DNA of 6,322 nucleotides. Origin: Planctomycetota bacterium. Lineage in GTDB: Bacteria > Planctomycetota > Phycisphaerae > SM23-33 > FEN-1343. The translations under genes and the position numbers were made by a program. Below the pieces are notes generated by a model, which saw nothing but the letters and a program-made list of their open reading frames with translations, did not search any database and was not told the origin of the DNA. The stretch is from contig JABMQG010000445.1 in NCBI GenBank assembly GCA_013203365.1, positions 1 through 6,322 on the forward strand, in the 5' to 3' direction. Below, one piece after another: positions 1-5,722 of the stretch. Numbering within the stretch: the first letter of the stretch is position 1; each line of letters opens with the position of its first letter.

Positions 1-24
1 AAATCCTGCAAATCCTCAGCGTCA

Positions 25-42
25 GCCTTTTCGAGAAAAGGC
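25..42 (+). terminator. Possible intrinsic terminator of a gene left of the window
   Basis: GCCTTTT (25-31) and AAAAGGC (36-42) form a perfect 7-bp stem around a CGAG tetraloop, followed by CTATTTT. The T tract is short and interrupted, so termination would be moderate at best. It would end a rightward gene lying before position 1; no coding end is visible inside the window to confirm this. Confidence 0.35.
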
Positions 43-106
43 CTATTTTGCAGGCGTTTTCGCATCATTTGACCACAATGGAATATGGTGCGATTCATAA
101 CCAGTT

Positions 107-126
107 GTCATTATTCAAATAATGAC
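107..126. repeat. AT-rich 20-bp palindrome, operator-like
   Basis: GTCATTATT (107-115) and AATAATGAC (118-126) are perfect 9-bp inverted arms separated by CA. The site is AT-rich in an otherwise GC-rich intergenic region and has no T tract after it, so it resembles a dimeric-repressor operator more than a terminator. A weak promoter-like TTGACC (69-74) lies just upstream, with only a poor -10 match (ATTCAT, 93-98). The symmetry is certain; the function is unknown, and there is no obvious gene within 600 bp to its right. Confidence 0.45.
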
Positions 127-690
127 CGGACAGCCCATATCAGCCATGTAGGCAGGATACCCGCCGACGCGTTACAATACGCGCCCAAAGTCCGACAGAC
201 TCCTAGCTGGCCCTTGATCGCCCCTGCGTGCGAATTCCATGTCTCCTGTTGCCTCGGATGAAGTTCTACTGGTGTTTATAGGGTGGGTACCTTATGCAGC
301 TATTTCCTTAGGGTTGCCGACTCAATTGTTGCACTTCGGTCACGCGGGTGGCCAACGCCGGTGCCTTCGCAAGAACCATTTGAAAAATGGAAAGGAGATT
401 GAGTCGTCGGCTCGTGAGATCGTACCGCCGTCGCCCAAGGCAGCGGCGGGGCCGGGAGATTGGAAATGGATTCCATCTCAAGACCTTACTTCCAACTTGG
501 CAGTCAATAAGTGTACGAAGGACTCTTGGAAAATGGAGTTTTCCCGCCTTCCGTCACTGCCCCTTTGATGACTAACACGTTCATTTGCAAGGCAGCGCAT
601 TAGTAAGCACAAGCGAGCCGTCACGCTGACAGCGGCGACGGTCGCAATCCGGATGCAAGCCTAGACCCTTCATCCGGACGAATGCGGGCC
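127..690. other. Stretch without a convincing gene
   Basis: Short open frames exist here, the longest on the + strand being 239-568, but none has a proper ribosome binding site or a recognisable protein, and their translations look like random GC-rich sequence. A small hairpin, CCATTT (376-381) with AAATGG (385-390), is followed by AAAGGAG (391-397), which resembles a ribosome binding site but has no suitably spaced start. I see no sigma-28 or sigma-54 flagellar promoter of correct spacing. The stretch may include the end of an upstream unit and the flagellin promoter. Confidence 0.5.
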
Positions 691-691
691 G

Positions 692-800
692 ACGGACTGG
701 CACGCATTGCTGTGTGTCGTTCGCACGGATGCGATCGACTGGTACGGACACTTTTCCTCCCCGAGACCAGTGATTTCGGGGCGTGATGAGAAATCACGGA
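692..800 (+). promoter_or_regulatory. Four ACGGA motifs in the flagellin leader (candidate CsrA sites)
   Basis: ACGGA occurs at 692-696, 725-729, 744-748 and 796-800; the last overlaps the flagellin Shine-Dalgarno sequence. CsrA recognises A-N-GGA cores, preferably in hairpin loops, and is known to repress flagellin translation by binding leader sites in Bacillus hag. With equal base frequencies an A-N-GGA would be expected less than once in this length (my rough estimate). No csrA or fliW gene is in the window, so binding by CsrA is inference. Confidence 0.3.
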
Positions 801-803
801 GGA
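755..803 (+). promoter_or_regulatory. Flagellin leader with competing hairpins around the ribosome binding site
   Basis: GTGATTTC (770-777) pairs perfectly with GAAATCAC (790-797), whose end abuts the Shine-Dalgarno GGAGG (798-802). TCCTCC (755-760) is also perfectly complementary to GGAGGA (798-803), so both pairings could stack and bury the ribosome binding site. A rival stem, CCCCGA (759-764) with TCGGGG (776-781), uses bases from both and would release it. The complementarities are read directly from the sequence; a switching role is inferred and no folding energies were calculated. Confidence 0.35.
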
Positions 804-810
804 TTAAGAG

Positions 811-2250
811 ATGTCGAGAATAAATACGAACATTGCTTCCATTCGGAGCATCAACAATCTTAACCATTCCAATGCGGATCTGCAGGTCCGTTTAGCTCGC
901 TTGAGCAGCGGTCTGAGGATCAACGCGGCCAAAGATGATCCGGCCGGGTTGATAGCTAGTGAAACGCTGCGGGCCGAGATGGCTGGTATTGGCCAGGCCA
1001 TCAACAACTCAGAGCGAGCCAGTTCAGTAATCGCTACTGCAGAAGGCGCCCTTAACGAGGTCAGCTCGCTGCTATTGGGCATCAAGTCGCTTGTAACCGC
1101 CTCGGCCAACGAAGGGGCGATTGCCCCAGAGGAGATCAAGGCCAACCAGCTTCAGATCGACTCGGCTATTGACAGCATCAATCGTATCGCTAACTCCACG
1201 GTCTTCGAAGGCGTCAAGCTGGTCGACGGCTCGCTGGACTTCACGACCTCTGGTGCGGATGCCGCGGACATAACCAATCTTCGGCTAAACCAGGTTCGTT
1301 TCGGCACGGCCAGTTCAATCAACGTCAACGTAAACGTTATCGACTCGGCCCAAGTGGGACAGTTGGAGTGGAGCGGTACTGCCCTCACCACTGACATTAC
1401 ACTGGAAATCGCGGGCTACAATGGCGTTGAGGTGTTTTCCTTCGCTAGCTCCACGAGCTTAGCCGGGATAGTCTCGGCCATCAACAAAGTCACGGACATT
1501 ACCGGCATATCGGCCAGGACCAGCGCCACCATCACGCTGGGCGGCAACGAGGGCATCCTACTGGCCAGCACGGAATACGGCTCACAGAAATTCGTCAGTG
1601 TTAAAACAGAGTCCGGCACCTTCACCACGTACAAGCACGATGCGGCCGTGGCGGCTATTCTCGATGAAGGTGTCGACGCCACCGTATCGGTCAACGGCAT
1701 CCAGGCTGTCTCCGAAGGACTGGACATTCAGGTCAACTCGCCGACCGTTTCGTTCGACGCCATCATGACGACGACGCTTAACGCAGGCGGTACGACCTCG
1801 TTCGCGATCACAGGCGGTGGGGCACAGTTCCAGCTCGGTCCGCAGGTGAATGCCCAGCAAATGGCTATTGTCGGCATCCAGTCGGTGGCCTCGCACAGGC
1901 TGGGTAATGCAGCCAGCGGCTACCTGCGAGACATCCGTACTGAGGGTACGGACAGCATCGTCGGCAAGAACTATCAAGATGCCGACAACATCGTCAACGC
2001 AGCCATTCAGCAGGTTGCCAAACTTCGCGGGCGTCTGGGCGCATTCCAGAAGAACACGCTTGACACCAACATCAATAGCTTGAACGTTGCATTAGAGAAC
2101 GTCACAGCCAGCGAGTCGGCCATTCGCGACGCCGATTTCGCACGAGAAACTGCGGCGCTGACAAGAGGTCAAATTCTTGTCCAGGCGGGGACTAGCGTGC
2201 TATCCATAGCAAATGCTTCTCCGCAAAACGTGCTGGCGCTGCTGGGTTAG
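811..2250 (+). CDS. fliC: Flagellin (flagellar filament subunit)
   Basis: Structural protein of the flagellar filament, exported unfolded by the flagellar type III system and polymerised outside the cell. The 479 residues have the classic flagellin plan. The D0/D1 amino end covers about residues 1-143 (MSRINTNIAS; RLSSGLRINAAKDDPAGL at 30-47). A variable centre spans about 150-335, with a flagellin_IN-like part near 168-235. The D1/D0 carboxy end covers about 345-479 and finishes SPQNVLALLG. The segment GGGAQFQLGPQVN (335-347) and the N-terminal pattern resemble planctomycete flagellins, from memory. The ATG start is supported by GGAGG at 798-802, 8 bases upstream, and by the conserved amino end beginning at residue 1. 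The gene is intact with no frameshift. It appears monocistronic, with a structured leader and hairpins after the stop. The family call is firm; the exact symbol (fliC or hag, or one of several paralogues) is not. Confidence 0.96.
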   Translation: MSRINTNIASIRSINNLNHSNADLQVRLARLSSGLRINAAKDDPAGLIASETLRAEMAGIGQAINNSERASSVIATAEGALNEVSSLLLGIKSLVTASANEGAIAPEEIKANQLQIDSAIDSINRIANSTVFEGVKLVDGSLDFTTSGADAADITNLRLNQVRFGTASSINVNVNVIDSAQVGQLEWSGTALTTDITLEIAGYNGVEVFSFASSTSLAGIVSAINKVTDITGISARTSATITLGGNEGILLASTEYGSQKFVSVKTESGTFTTYKHDAAVAAILDEGVDATVSVNGIQAVSEGLDIQVNSPTVSFDAIMTTTLNAGGTTSFAITGGGAQFQLGPQVNAQQMAIVGIQSVASHRLGNAASGYLRDIRTEGTDSIVGKNYQDADNIVNAAIQQVAKLRGRLGAFQKNTLDTNINSLNVALENVTASESAIRDADFARETAALTRGQILVQAGTSVLSIANASPQNVLALLG

Positions 2251-2305
2251 TCCGGGGAGGCCTGTTCCTAAAACGGGCCACTTTGGGTGCTGCCAGCTAA
2301 GAATA

Positions 2306-2340
2306 GGCCACGGACTTGGCTAGGAGTCCGTGGCCATCTT
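2306..2340 (+). terminator. Flagellin terminator hairpin
   Basis: GGCCACGGACT (2306-2316) and AGTCCGTGGCC (2325-2335) form a perfect 11-bp stem with an 8-base loop, beginning 55 bases after the flagellin stop. The following ATCTTATTTA is T-rich but not a clean U tract. This is a very stable hairpin that should end or stabilise the flagellin transcript. Confidence 0.7.
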
Positions 2341-2387
2341 ATTTAATGACCTTCGCTGTCCATGCCAGGCAGAAAACCGCGTGCCTT

Positions 2388-2407
2388 CCGGCCGACGGCC
2401 GGTTTTT
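2388..2407 (+). terminator. Second intrinsic terminator
   Basis: CCGGCC (2388-2393) and GGCCGG (2397-2402) flank GAC and are followed directly by TTTTT (2403-2407), the textbook layout of a rho-independent terminator. AAAA at 2373-2376 on the other side could also let it act leftward. With the hairpin at 2306-2335 it isolates flagellin from the phage-type genes downstream. Confidence 0.65.
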
Positions 2408-2729
2408 GGATGAAGACCGGCAAACACCTATCAGTCTTGCTCCTGCAGATCGGCACGACTTTTCGTAGCCGTGATTCGTGGGGAATGTCACTTGCCGATG
2501 TCCCCTTTACATCGATCAATTCAATTCGTGACACACCCAAGGTGCATTGTGTTTGCACGGCATTTCGTTGATTTGTTGCTTGGGTTCTCATAGGTGTTCA
2601 TGCCTCCTCAGAAACGTCAATCACGACTCAGATTGACGGCGCAGCCATCCTTGCCCTCGATATCATGCGACCCATTGCTTGCGGTGCATATTTTTCGAGC
2701 AGGTGGAACTTTCTAACAGGGAGCGGCTG
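2408..2729. other. Gene-poor leader of the phage-type gene set
   Basis: No convincing protein is encoded here. Two short open stretches, ATG at 2485 (ending 2571) and ATG at 2600 (ending 2715), have poor ribosome binding sites and unremarkable translations. The promoter for the downstream genes should lie in this interval because terminators close it on the left. TTGACG (2633-2638) and TATCAT (2661-2666) are individually good sigma-70 elements, but the 22-base gap between them is too long. The inverted repeat at 2615-2638 is listed separately. Confidence 0.5.
2615..2638. promoter_or_regulatory. Perfect inverted repeat, operator-like
   Basis: CGTCAATC (2615-2622) and GATTGACG (2631-2638) are exact 8-bp arms around ACGACTCA. 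There is no T tract after it, so it is not a simple terminator. It lies 92 bases before the zinc-ribbon gene, and its right arm contains the -35-like TTGACG. That placement would suit an operator for a regulator of the phage-type genes, but no regulator can be assigned to it. Confidence 0.35.
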
Positions 2730-2999
2730 ATGGCAATAGAAAGATGCAAGAGCTGCGGCACGTTCGTGCCCGCCCACTACACAACCCGGGGCCTGTGTGA
2801 CGAGTGCAAGTGGAACACGTGGATTCCTCCCGGTTATCAGAAAAGAGAGGAGTACGAGATGGATGTCATTTGGGGGCATGTTAACGCCACCCAGCGTCCG
2901 CCTTTGGGTGTAGAGTTCCTGGACCGCAGAGGTCCCTTACTGAGCGAACTGCTGCCCATGTGCAAATGCGCGCCTATCGTGAAACGAAGATACCTCTAG
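2730..2999 (+). CDS. Small zinc-ribbon protein of unknown function
   Basis: An 89-residue protein. Four cysteines near the start, C6-x2-C9 and C23-x2-C26 (CKSCG and CDECK), form a typical zinc-ribbon or treble-clef knuckle pair and probably bind one zinc. A further Cys-Lys-Cys lies at 78-80 near the end, which is basic (KRRYL). The middle has aromatic and proline residues (WNTWIPPGY at 28-36) but no catalytic motif. I chose ATG 2730 because AGGGAG (2718-2723) sits 6 bases upstream. A TTG at 2679 would add 17 residues but lacks such support. It is first in the row of phage-type genes, 28 bases ahead of the sigma-like gene. Small zinc-ribbon proteins of this kind are common in phage regulatory regions. 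A DNA- or RNA-polymerase-binding role is a guess, and I do not recognise the family. Confidence 0.7.
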   Translation: MAIERCKSCGTFVPAHYTTRGLCDECKWNTWIPPGYQKREEYEMDVIWGHVNATQRPPLGVEFLDRRGPLLSELLPMCKCAPIVKRRYL

Positions 3000-3113
3000 G
3001 ATCGTCAGTTTATACGGAGGGCGTCACATGAGAATAAGCCGACCAGACCGATCGTCGACTCCACGGACGGGGATACCTCTGGAATCGGCATCTCTTACGG
3101 AGGGGCCTCATGA
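2989..3113 (+). repeat. Imperfect direct repeat carrying a gene end, ribosome binding site and ATG
   Basis: Copy 1 is 2989-3031 and copy 2 is 3072-3113, offset by 82-83 bases. About 32 of 43 aligned positions match, including GATACCTCT, TACGGAGGG and CATGA. Copy 1 holds the zinc-ribbon stop (2997-2999), a Shine-Dalgarno GGAGGG (3016-3021) and ATG 3028 of the sigma-like gene. Copy 2 holds an equally good GGAGG and ATG 3110, but in another frame, where it encodes only MIRLVDGQG before TGA at 3137-3139. It looks like an old tandem duplication of a gene junction. Confidence 0.6.
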
Positions 3114-3399
3114 TCCGGCTTGTCGACGGTCAAGGCTGAAAAAGGCGAGGCTGACAAATCGTCAGTTGACATGCCTGTCGCTCTACTACTTCGACGGCCT
3201 AAGTCAAAGTCAGATCGGCCAGCAGCTTGGCATTCATCAACGGGTTGTCTGCCAACATATTTGCTATGGCAGGAAGAAACTTGAAGCAGCCGGCATGGAA
3301 CTGAAACGCGTTGAGATCGACTTTCGACCGACAATTGTGAGCATGGGCATACATGGGCTTGATCGCCTGAGTCCCGACGCCACTAGGGGATTATGGTGA
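3028..3399 (+). CDS. Sigma-70 region-4-like helix-turn-helix protein
   Basis: A 123-residue protein whose middle, about residues 42-87, matches the helix-turn-helix of sigma factor region 4: LTNRQLTCLSLYYFDGLS, then QIGQQLGIHQRVVCQHI and a basic GRKKLEAAG. In full sigma factors this part binds the -35 element. Here region 2 is absent, so it is probably a transcription regulator rather than a complete sigma factor, as often seen in phages before the packaging genes. The first 40 or so residues are basic and look uninformative; they read across the duplicated start region. ATG 3028 has GGAGGG 6 bases upstream, and no other ATG, GTG or TTG occurs in frame before the domain. The end overlaps the next gene by 7 bases (ATGGTGA), implying translational coupling. 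The domain call is fairly firm, the role less so. Confidence 0.75.
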   Translation: MRISRPDRSSTPRTGIPLESASLTEGPHDPACRRSRLKKARLTNRQLTCLSLYYFDGLSQSQIGQQLGIHQRVVCQHICYGRKKLEAAGMELKRVEIDFRPTIVSMGIHGLDRLSPDATRGLW

Positions 3400-4094
3400 G
3401 GCCGGCAAAGTCACATTCATCCCGAGAGCGCCAGGAATCTTCCCTGGACCATTCCCTCTCGCCTCCTCGGTCGCGTTCGGCGGCACACTCAAACCAAGTC
3501 GATCCCAGCGCAATGCCGACCGGACGCACCGAGGGTGCGGTGTCCGTAGAATATGTCGAACCGGCTACACTGACGCCGGCGCCGTACAATCCCCGGAACA
3601 TCAGTGAGCAGGCCCTATTGCGACTTGCGGCCCTGCTCGATGCTCACGGGTTCGTTGATCCGGTGATTGCGCGACGTGAAGATCGGATGGTCCTGGGGGG
3701 GCATCAACGGCTCAAAGCCAATGCTATCCGCAGGAAGCCGGACGCACGCGTCCCATGCGTGTTTCTCGATGGATTGAGCGACGAACGCGCCAAGGCTTTG
3801 AACATCGCCTTGAACAACACCAGTGCCCAAGGGGAATACGACCCGCAAAAACTCGCTGAGTTACTACAGGAGCTGGATGCTGCCGACTTTGACCTAATGC
3901 AGTTTACCGGCTTTGACCAAGCCGAGATCTCAGGGCTGATAGGCCAACCGGACGGCGACCTGGCCGGCCTAGAGGAAGTGCAGATACCCGAATCATTTGA
4001 GGTGGTGGTCGAATGCGAGTCGGAGGGTCATCAACAGCAGCTATTCGAGCGGTTTCGCGGGGAAGGCTTGAGGTGCAGATTGTTGATCTTGTAG
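3393..4094 (+). CDS. ParB-like N-terminal domain protein
   Basis: A 233-residue protein with the ParB/sulfiredoxin-type fold at about residues 52-130. It shows VEYVEPATLTPAPYNPRN (NPR at 66-68) and VLGGHQRLKA (GGHQR at 102-106), the nucleotide-binding motif of the family. Related domains bind CTP in chromosome segregation, while phage versions often sit next to DNA methyltransferases or terminases. A conserved-looking tail, VVVECESEG then LRCRLLIL (204-233), resembles the ends of phage ParB-like proteins, from memory. No methyltransferase or ParB DNA-binding domain follows, so it is not a plasmid-partition ParB. The start is uncertain. ATG 3393 or GTG 3396 overlaps the previous gene and is preceded by AGGGGA (3385-3390). 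The first 50 residues, however, are Ser/Arg-rich, and GTG 3540, behind GAGGG (3531-3535), would begin just before the domain. Confidence 0.85.
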   Translation: MVRPAKSHSSRERQESSLDHSLSPPRSRSAAHSNQVDPSAMPTGRTEGAVSVEYVEPATLTPAPYNPRNISEQALLRLAALLDAHGFVDPVIARREDRMVLGGHQRLKANAIRRKPDARVPCVFLDGLSDERAKALNIALNNTSAQGEYDPQKLAELLQELDAADFDLMQFTGFDQAEISGLIGQPDGDLAGLEEVQIPESFEVVVECESEGHQQQLFERFRGEGLRCRLLIL

Positions 4095-4117
4095 GTCGGA
4101 ACTTAGATTTAAGAAAG

Positions 4118-4142
4118 GCTTTACCACCGTTTTCTGTAAGGC
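4118..4142 (+). promoter_or_regulatory. Hairpin covering the ribosome binding site of the ABC-GNAT gene
   Basis: GCTTTAC (4118-4124) can pair with GTAAGGC (4136-4142), with one G-U pair and an 11-base loop. The right arm contains TAAGG (4137-4141), the Shine-Dalgarno sequence 7 bases before GTG 4149. Translation of the fusion protein could therefore be damped. This is a modest stem that could occur by chance. Confidence 0.25.
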
Positions 4143-4148
4143 GCTGAC

Positions 4149-5261
4149 GTGGCAATCATTGACGCAGTCGCTGAATGCCCTGTAAGGAATAGCTTTCGGG
4201 TACGTCAGGTGGCGGGCCTGTTCGACGTGCCCCTGGGCGAAAACTCAGTGGCATCTGAAAGGTTTTTGGTGGAGGTGCCTGACGGCTCCGAGCCATGGCA
4301 GATCGGAGCCATTGTCGGCCCCTCGGGCAGTGGAAAATCCACTGTCGCGCAAAAGGCTTATGGCGACGCCGTACACCGAGAGCAAGACTGGCCGGCCGAC
4401 AAGGCGGTAATCGACGGCTTCGGCGATTTGCCGATCAAGACCATCACCCATGTCTTGACGGCTGTGGGTTTTTCCAGCCCACCGGCGTGGATCAACCCCT
4501 ATTCTGTTTTAAGCAACGGCGAGAAGTTTCGCTGCAATTTGGCACGGGTCCTTCTCTCGCAGCAAGAGCTGGTTGTTTTCGACGAGTTCACAAGTGTAGT
4601 CGACCGAACGGTAGCTAAGATAGGTTCGGCCGCCGTCAGCAAGGCGGTGCGAAGCGGCCGTGTAGCAAAACGCTTCGTGGCAGTTTCCTGCCATTACGAT
4701 ATTCTTGAATGGCTCGAGCCCGATTGGGTCGTCGACATGGCAACATGCCAGCTGGCACGGGGGTGCCTTCGGCGACCGTCAATTGATATTAAAATCTTTC
4801 GATGCCGGCGTGAGGCTTGGCGACTGTTTGCGAAGCATCACTATTTGAGTGGGGGCCTGCACCCCTCGGTGCAGTGCTACTTGGCGAGTTTGGAAGGAAA
4901 GCCGGTCTGTTTCATCGCGGTTCTTCACATGGCGGGCCGACGCAATTATTTGCGAATCTCTCGGGTGGTGACCCTGCCCGACTATCAGGGCATTGGCATT
5001 GCTTCGCACGTGCTGGACGCTGTATGCGATCTACTCATCACTCAGGGCAAGCGCGTGGGCATTACTACCAGCCACCCGGCAATGATATCGCACCTGAAGC
5101 GATCCAGCCGATGGCGGGCGATCCGGTTCTGTCCTGCCGGTGTTGGCCGAAACACCAACCGGGCCTACGCTGCCAGCGAATCCACCGCCCGAGCCGTTGC
5201 CAGTTTCCGGTACGTTGGGAAAGGTGCGGATCTTGTTTGCAAGCAGGCCTGCCGGCTTTGA
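4149..5261 (+). CDS. ABC-type ATPase fused to a GNAT acetyltransferase domain
   Basis: A 370-residue two-domain protein. The amino half is an ABC-type ATPase: Walker A GPSGSGKST (57-65), signature LSNGEKF (121-127), Walker B LVVFDEFTS (141-149), D-loop SVVD (149-152) and switch histidine H182. No membrane segments are present, so it is not a transporter. The carboxy half, about 215-358, is a GNAT fold with KHHYLSGGLHP (229-239) and the acetyl-CoA loop QGIGIA (280-285) inside RVVTLPDYQGIGIASHVLDA. This matches the architecture known as COG2401, ABC-type ATPase fused to a predicted acetyltransferase, whose substrate is unknown to me. GTG 4149 is supported by TAAGG 7 bases upstream. It lies between the ParB-like gene and the terminase genes, and its end overlaps the terminase small-subunit gene. 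The position suggests action on phage DNA or packaging; a Mom-like base-modifying GNAT is one possibility, but unproven. Confidence 0.88.
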   Translation: MAIIDAVAECPVRNSFRVRQVAGLFDVPLGENSVASERFLVEVPDGSEPWQIGAIVGPSGSGKSTVAQKAYGDAVHREQDWPADKAVIDGFGDLPIKTITHVLTAVGFSSPPAWINPYSVLSNGEKFRCNLARVLLSQQELVVFDEFTSVVDRTVAKIGSAAVSKAVRSGRVAKRFVAVSCHYDILEWLEPDWVVDMATCQLARGCLRRPSIDIKIFRCRREAWRLFAKHHYLSGGLHPSVQCYLASLEGKPVCFIAVLHMAGRRNYLRISRVVTLPDYQGIGIASHVLDAVCDLLITQGKRVGITTSHPAMISHLKRSSRWRAIRFCPAGVGRNTNRAYAASESTARAVASFRYVGKGADLVCKQACRL

Positions 5262-5670
5262 CGAGGACGAATTGGTCTTTGCCATTGCCAAGGGAGATAA
5301 GACATATTCGCAAATCGCCGAGGCATTCGGTCTGGCCGAAAGCACCGTCGTGCAAATCGCCTCTGGACAGATTCGGCCAGACTTGCAGGCGAGAATCGAA
5401 GCGACGGCTCGGAATTTTCTCGCCGAAGCGAGGCGGCTTGGCAGCCGTGCGGCCAGGCACGCGATAGGCACGTTGGTGAAGTTAGCCAACGCTCAGGATA
5501 AGGACATATCTGCCGAGACGCGGCGAAAAGCAGCTGTAGATATTCTGAAGTATGCCTTTTTTGATTCATCCGACTCGACGGGGCAGGTTGACACTCGAAA
5601 TGCCTATCCCGGGCTCAGTAGTGAGGATCTCGAGTTATTGGCAAAGATGAAAGACGGACCCGGCGAATAG
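5224..5670 (+). CDS. Terminase small-subunit-like DNA-binding protein
   Basis: Likely the DNA-recognition partner of the packaging motor encoded next. A helix-turn-helix lies at about residues 26-52 from GTG 5224: KTYSQIAEAFGLAESTVVQIASG, the usual amino-terminal DNA-binding part of phage small terminases. Then comes a long basic helical region (RIEATARNFLAEARRLGSR, then RRKAAVDILKYAFF) and an acidic end (SSEDLELLAKMKDG), a plausible large-subunit contact. The start is uncertain. The frame opens as far back as GTG 5140, but that would overlap the ABC-GNAT gene by 122 bases with a proline-rich stretch and no ribosome site. GTG 5224 gives a 38-base overlap. TTG 5233 has GGGAAAGG (5217-5224) 8 bases upstream, and TTG 5272 follows GAGGA (5263-5267). 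The function rests on the motif plus position directly before the large-terminase gene; low sequence conservation keeps this from being certain. Confidence 0.72.
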   Translation: MRILFASRPAGFDEDELVFAIAKGDKTYSQIAEAFGLAESTVVQIASGQIRPDLQARIEATARNFLAEARRLGSRAARHAIGTLVKLANAQDKDISAETRRKAAVDILKYAFFDSSDSTGQVDTRNAYPGLSSEDLELLAKMKDGPGE

Positions 5671-5722
5671 TTTTTTGTCGTAGACCCACACACCCGCATT
5701 TGCCGGCACATTCTTAGGAATC

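Noticed and set aside
239..568. 109-codon open frame before flagellin
   Set aside because: No ribosome binding site, no recognisable domain, and a composition like random GC-rich translation; an overlapping frame at 387-575 is no better.
698..711. Sigma-54-like TGGCACGCATTGCT before flagellin
   Set aside because: The GG and GC elements are separated by 8 bases rather than the 10 needed for a -24/-12 promoter.
804..1145. Minus-strand open frames opposite flagellin, and similar ones opposite the ABC-GNAT gene
   Set aside because: They are antisense shadows of well-supported genes, with no family features of their own.
2633..2666. Sigma-70 promoter TTGACG with TATCAT
   Set aside because: The hexamers are good but the 22-base spacer is well outside the usual 16-18.
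2600..2715. Short frame beginning MPPQKRQSRL
   Set aside because: The AGGTG upstream is too close to the ATG, the frame runs across the inverted repeat, and no homology is apparent.
811..3040. GAGAATAA shared just after the starts of flagellin and the sigma-like gene, both behind ACGGAGG
   Set aside because: The match is only eight bases plus a Shine-Dalgarno sequence, too short to claim shared origin.
3110..3145. Programmed frameshift joining the second start to the sigma-like domain
   Set aside because: The required shift is -1, and no slippery heptamer precedes the TGA; the run of As lies at and after the stop.
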